Assembly (NCBI GenBank): GCA_020746835.1
Contig: JAGPNK010000001.1
Location: forward strand, 1,364,001 to 1,428,000
Direction: 5' to 3'
Origin: Stachybotrys elegans
Taxonomy: Eukaryota > Ascomycota > Sordariomycetes > Hypocreales > Stachybotryaceae
Length of the DNA stretch: 64,000 bases
Made by a program: the position numbers and the translations under genes. How positions within the stretch are numbered: position 1 is the first letter of the stretch; every line of letters starts with the position of its first letter. Below, one piece after another: positions 58,714-64,000 of this stretch. The notes under the pieces were generated by a model. It saw only the letters and a program-made list of their open reading frames with translations. It had not been told where the DNA came from and did no database searches.

Positions 58714-61700
58714 TCGGCTCTATTATCTCTGTGGTTCTGGGAGGCTTGGCACCCTGGTATTTCTCTTTTTCGAGATATGCTTGGCCAAGCGACATATCCC
58801 TAAATGATCCTTCGGTATTTTCCGGGTTTGCCGGCCGGCCAGAGGGAGCAAGGCATAACCAGAGAATCAGAATCAGAGAATCACGGAATTCAGGATGCTG
58901 ACCATTGGCACAAACTCCAAACGCGAGGTGGCTAGCAGGACCCCTGCAAGCTAGCTGTCGGAGCTACCTGAACAGGAATGCCGAGAACCCAACTGGAACT
59001 CGGTGGCTGGGTGATCATGGCAACGGCAGAAGATGTCGGGAGTTCTGGCCGTGACTGCGGGCAAGCGCAAGCGACGGACACAGGATAAACCAGAGGAAGC
59101 CGTGCTGTGCCCCCTCCCCCACCGTCTTCGCCCATCACTCTACGGAATACGTAGCACTAGGGTATGGTGCAGTGCGGTGCGGGAGCATTGCTTGCTTCAA
59201 GGTAAGCTTGCCGCTCGGCGGCGATTCAGCTCGTCAACCCCAGGTCCCATTCCAGAGGCCTGGTTAGTGTTGCTCGGAAAAGGGCCGCCTTTGTGCAACC
59301 CTTTCTGAGCGGAGATAGTGTGGCGGCATGTGTCGCTGGGTACCTATCCATCGAGGCCGTGGCCGTTTCGGCATCCCGTTCACTCGACCAAGCCTCGGGG
59401 GCTGGTGTGGAGAGCTGCCAGGCAAACATGTCCCTCCCGCCGTGTTCTCCATCGGCTCCATAAACCGCCCCAGAGCTCCCGTGTAACCACTGATTCGGAC
59501 GGAGAAGAGAGGCTGAAAACGAGCCCCCGCCAGGGACTCCGCCACGGGACAGTTTTAAAGACGTCGCGCTCGTTCTCACGCTCGCGCGGGTGGCATGGTC
59601 CAGGCCATACCAAAACGCCCCCATTCAGCAAACCGACACGCAGGGCCGAAAGGAGGCCACGGCTGCCCTGTCGTTTTTCGCCATGGCTGCATCTACGAAA
59701 GAATGACGCTCCAGCGAGTCATTTTGGCTAGTCCCAAACACGTTTGTTCTTCCTTTTGACCGACCTCGGTCGATGTCCGACATGACAGGCTGGGCCGTCT
59801 GCTGCCTCTTTTAGTGCACCCCTGGGCGACAGCGCAATTCCAAGCACTGGCATCGAGGACCAGAAGACCAAAAGACTAGGGGACGCGAGCCAAATTTCGC
59901 GCGCTCGAGACAAGGAGCGGACTAGCTCCATCTGTCCATGGTGGACGTCTGATCAGCCTCGAAGGTACCGGTACCATGTCATGTTGGTGACCGCCAACCT
60001 CCTCTCATACGTCACTGCCCAACACCACCCGCAGGGGTGGCCGCAGAAGTATCCCCGAGCGCTCGTCCCTAGGCCAAACCTTGGCTTTATTATCTGCAAA
60101 CAAGCGGCGGTGTCAGGTTCACTGTGGATGGGACTTTTCCCTCACCACGTGGGAGTGGCTTGATCCTTGGCCTACTCTGGCATGGCAAATTCCGCTTCAA
60201 GCAACCTTGTCCAACGGGCTCTACAAGGGTTCCCAGCCAAGATGATAATTAATTACCCTTCCCACCACCATCTTATCGCCTTGTGGGTGGCCTTGCTGAC
60301 AGCCAACTTCGGTCTTCTCTCCGGATTGCGCACAGTTGTATGATGGGGATCGCGGCATTCCCAAACAACTTGGGTATTGAGTGATGTATCACGGATTCCT
60401 TGATCCCCCTTTCCTTTCCTCTCTTCCTTTCCAGGCTCCGCATGCTCTCTCTATTGAGGCAAATGTTGCAATGCGCGCTTCTGCAGGTGATCACGACGAA
60501 CGCGTCGCCTCTTCGGGTGATCGGGCCTGTGGTTGGGTACTCATCATCGAGGCCAGCTAGTACTCTCTATTCATGCATGTCTCACGCACACCCTCACGCA
60601 GAATATTACGCACCTTCTATTCGGGCGCACACATGCTCACCTCCGGCTCGCCATCATTCACCCTCTTTCGGCACACACCTTTGTCCCTGGCCTGGCCGGC
60701 AATTGCTGCGGGGTTGCGGGATGAATATGTGATGGTGGTGTGTTTGGCGAGCGCCAGAAATCTTGTGCTGGACCCCATGTGCTGTTGATACCTATCGTGC
60801 GAGCTCATGACTCGACTTTGTTTGCTTGCTTTTCCCTTTCTTCTTCTTGTTTTCTTTTTTGCGCATCCCAAATTATGCACACCCCTGGTGAGACAGATTG
60901 GTTGCGGCGTATAGTCAAAGACAGGGCGAGAAGATGGGGTTTTGTCGATGGAATCTTGTCAATGCAACTCAGGCAATGATGATCACGGGCCAACAGCGGT
61001 CTGCCGACATTGCACTCACAGCGCATACATGTCCGCGGCGCATGTGAGCTCCCAAACACGTCAACATGACTCGATTATTACTTGGCCTGGGCTCATGCCC
61101 AGCACCCCTTGTGAATCGACGGTGACAGCACGGCATAAAAATGAAATTCTTCCAGTTGTAGCAACTAGGGGGACTAAGCGAAGCACCCTCGCAGCGCCGT
61201 TGCTGACCACGGCCTGAGCCCGAGGGAGCTGAAGCCAGATGGTCTGCAGCGTAAGCTTCTTGCGTCGAGCGAAGCCGTCATGTCATGCACCCAGTACAAC
61301 AATGCGCAACCTAGATGTGACACACACCTTGCCTCAGAGCCTGTTCGTTTCCGGACGCATCAAATGATCCAAAAGCAGGTTTCAGTGTTTCCGTCCAGTC
61401 TGCAAGTGAGGCACCGGCGGCTGCTTAGAAAATCAGACGGCCAAGGGATTGGTCCGGAGTTGCCGCCCTATTGGTCATTGAATCCGAAGTCAACTGTCTC
61501 ACGATGCCCAAAGGCTTGCTTTGGCGGTGTGCAAAGGAATAACAACGCGCCCTGATGCTAAATATGACCTGTTGGTTTGTTTTGTACTCGATTTCCTTCC
61601 CGAGGCCCCCCCTCCCTCCCCCTCTCTTAGTTCTTTCGTTTATGTACACCCTTGGGTCCCCCTCTTACGTCCGTAAGTCTTCTGGGGCTTAAGGTCCAGG

Positions 61701-62125
61701 ATTGGTGGTAATGCCCAGGTCTCTAGTCGAGAAACGGGAATGGTTGGTGTTTCGATGTCCCTGTGAAGCCAGGCATGCTTTACCGCTGAGCTGGATACAG
61801 ACCGTAGGACTGAATGGGGACGGGCTATGGACGGGCTCCCGTCCAATCCTCCACATACTCCTCTTGGTTGTCTTTCTCCATCGAAGCCATCACTTGTGCC
61901 CAGCTTTTTTTTTTTTTTCTCCTAGTCGGCGGGACAGTATCCATCTTGACGCCCGCACACACAACTGTCGAGAGAATAAGGGTCCAGGCTAAGATGATGG
62001 AGATCCCGCGAGGCGACTAGGAGCCGTGACCCAAAGGGATCCCTTTGAATGCATGTTTAAGAAGTGGGTTTAAGCCACTCGCTGGACAGTCCCACTACAT
62101 ACATAATGACAACAATTACATCAAG

Positions 62126-62172
62126 AGTAGCAGCAGCAGCCGCCGCCGCAGCAACGACACGACACGACACAG
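62126..62172. repeat. Compound AGC/GCC and GACAC repeat
   Basis: A short AGC run turns into GCC units, and ends in three GACAC units. Confidence 0.65.
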
Positions 62173-64000
62173 TCACGCCCGCGTCCCGGGATGAGGAGAC
62201 TCGGCTGCGGCCAGCCACGGCAAGGCCCATTCCGGAGCAAGGGGGAAGAGACAACGAGTGTTGGTCTACGGCTTCCCGCCGACTGTACTGTCAAGCTGTC
62301 TGATAGCCCAAGATGACTGGCACATGACGGCAGTTTTGGCCCTTGTTTCAGCCCGACAGCTGCGTGACGAGGGCTTACGGGGTAGGCCGGCTTGATTCCC
62401 CGGGGGAGATATATTCTCTTTGGGGTCCAGCCGTCCATCCAAGGGCGACGACAAAGAGTATCAGACATCAAGGGTCAAGACTCAGCTGAAATGCTGCCGC
62501 CCAGGCAGGGTAGTAGGCTATGATAGGTCGCATCATGATCGGAAGTTCCTTGGAAGATTCCTTGTATGTCTCAGTTGATCTAGGACACGATCGCATCGGT
62601 GTGGGATGTCGCGTCGAGTGGAAACGTCAAGGCACACTCTCTTGTCTCGCGTCCGCACGCACAGGGTTTTCCCGCTAGTTCTCTTTTCTTCTTTCTCCCT
62701 ATCCCTGTTTCTCTTCCGCTGTGGCGTCGCGTCATATCGTACAACGGCGTGCGGAGCTTGTGTCGTCAGCTCCTTTATCGGCGGTATCGCCCTCAGATAT
62801 ATGACTTGTCAGTGCCACCAGGGACTCTGAAACTCCTCGGGCTCGCTTGCAACGGTCGGCAGGCAGCACTGCGATGGCCACGTACGGCTGTCCGAGCTAC
62901 AGTGCCATCACTTCCAGGCTGGTGATCTGCTTGGCGCTTGTAGGTGGGTGTTTTGGTTGGGCATGGACGTAAAGGGGTTGAACAGGTATAGCGGTCGAGG
63001 TCTTGACTCGTCTCGAGCGGTTCCGTGTGCGTTCGGCGACCGAGTTGGCGGTGTGGTGCGCATTCCGTTGTCTCTGGGCAATACGCAAGACGGGATATGT
63101 CCGGTTAAGGGGCTTTCTGTGGCAGGATCGCTTACTCTGGACACAAGTGGAAGCATTACGGGCTTGATCCTACTACAGGACATTGCTGGAGGTGCGAATG
63201 TCGAGTCTCGAGCTGTATATTATGCATCTCGGTAGAGGGCTTCGTTCGATGTCCGTCCGTCGCTCGGGTTCTAAACTGTTATAACTCTGCCCTGGTTGTT
63301 TTGGTTGTGACCGTGGCGGGAAGTGCTCTGCACAACTCCAGCATCGGAGTGTTGGGCTATTGTCGCTATTCCACTTCGATCCGAGCAAGCACTCACATTC
63401 ACGGCTTACAACGGCTCTGCTTCTGCTAACCCGCTGTTGGGCATATGTCGCGAGACGACACCTTGGAATTGTCGACACATATGGGTGGGAGGTTGGCTAT
63501 GCGCCGAGCAGACGGTTTACAGTAAGTAGCAACTCAGCAGGTATCCGAGGCTCCCGGAGGAATGAATTATGGAAACATTGTTAAACTAGCATCTAGCGAC
63601 CCCTTGGGAAGGGTCTCTGGAGACTGGTGGATCGGGTGGACCAGAGATGCCATCTCCACTACTTACCCGGGACATGATTTACAGATGCCAGTACGGAAAA
63701 CAATGAAAGTGATAATATCGAACGAGTTGAGGGGCCATGCTGCTTGTTGACAGACGTTTGAATAATCTTCACTATAGAGTAGACACTTGTGGTTGATGAT
63801 GCGGATAATTCCGCCCCTGGGGCTCTGGCCATCAACCGATTATTTGTCGTGCTAGGTAATGACTCATTTTTATGTTGCCGTTCGTTTTGTCAGGATGAAG
63901 TTATGAACTTCGGTTCACGATCAAAGACACAGGGGCAAACAGCCACAACAGTCGGTTCGGGAAGAAAAAAAAACCCCACCTACAACACAAAAACATATGT

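Larger units (their letters stand above)
52707..64000. other. 11.3-kb gene-poor region to window end
   Basis: No supportable gene. The first part must hold the long promoter and leader of the C2H2 gene: pyrimidine/purine-asymmetric sequence continues to about 53800. Several microsatellites are listed separately. T-runs occur at 54129-54139, 56913-56929, 56980-56990 and 61906-61918. Long overlapping frames (56623-57306 plus, 59226-59624 minus, 59318-59731 plus, 62599-62925 plus) share bases, lack family motifs and have no consistent splice pattern. No terminal repeats or transposase remnants recognised. Confidence 0.5.

Noticed and set aside
59226..59731. Overlapping 130-codon frames on both strands
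   Set aside because: Both strands open because the segment is GC-rich; no motif or splice pattern supports either.
61726..61811. tRNA-like sequence on the minus strand with an A-box-like CAGCTCAGCGGTAAAGC
   Set aside because: No matching acceptor stem, weak anticodon arm and no B box (GGTTCRANYCC) at the right distance. At most a chance match.
1..64000. Secondary-metabolite cluster, mobile element or horizontally acquired island
   Set aside because: No polyketide synthase, peptide synthetase, terpene enzyme, transposase or reverse transcriptase recognised; the genes are conserved housekeeping types with host-like introns.

Overview
This is nuclear DNA of a filamentous ascomycete (Pezizomycotina), most probably a Sordariomycete. 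The evidence is GC-moderate DNA, genes cut by many short GT-AG introns (43 to 140 nt) with RCTRAC-like branch sites, and a gene set of housekeeping proteins plus fungal-type regulators (a C2H2/fungal_trans factor, an Arp9-type actin-related protein, a SYLF protein). I cannot name the genus. No plasmid, phage, CRISPR, transposon, rRNA or convincing tRNA was seen.

Layout. 912-4273 (-) KH-domain RNA-binding protein, broken by an apparent one-base frameshift. 6898-7602 (+) orotate phosphoribosyltransferase (URA5). 8495-10990 (-) large disordered protein of unknown function. 12130-13021 (+) HAD pyrimidine 5'-nucleotidase of the SDT1 type. 13233-13755 (-) Mediator subunit MED21. 14264-15554 (+) translocon subunit SEC62. 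15834-17143 (-) secreted ribonuclease T2. 18085-18705 (-) GNAT acetyltransferase. 22647-25616 (+) short-form phospholipase D. 26091-28559 (-) ER membrane protein disulfide isomerase. 29900-31578 (+) tyrosyl-DNA phosphodiesterase TDP1. 32828-34908 (+) MATE transporter. 35454-37706 (-) Arp9-type chromatin subunit. 38942-41399 (-) SYLF protein. 46735-47865 (-) F-box protein. 48583-48902 (+) 68-residue one-helix protein. 49699-52706 (-) C2H2/fungal_trans transcription factor. The last 11.3 kb shows no supportable gene.

The genes are mostly independent housekeeping functions rather than an operon-like or biosynthetic cluster. SEC62, the disulfide isomerase and secreted RNase T2 share the secretory pathway. 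URA5 and the nucleotidase touch opposite ends of UMP metabolism. MED21, Arp9 and the C2H2 protein act in transcription. Gene-poor stretches (18.7-22.6, 41.4-46.7 and 52.7-64 kb) hold microsatellites, and some intergenic stretches, above all 4.6-6.0 kb, hold dense TACCT/AGGTA pentamers.

Exon joins were worked out by hand from splice signals and reading frame. In every multi-exon model except the KH gene the summed exon length is a multiple of three. In the KH gene it is exactly one base short. I did not find a clearly new biological system. The most checkable oddities are the KH frameshift, the 12-nt and 24-nt microexons, the 8-nt first coding exon of the small protein, and the open in-frame extension upstream of the Arp9 start.
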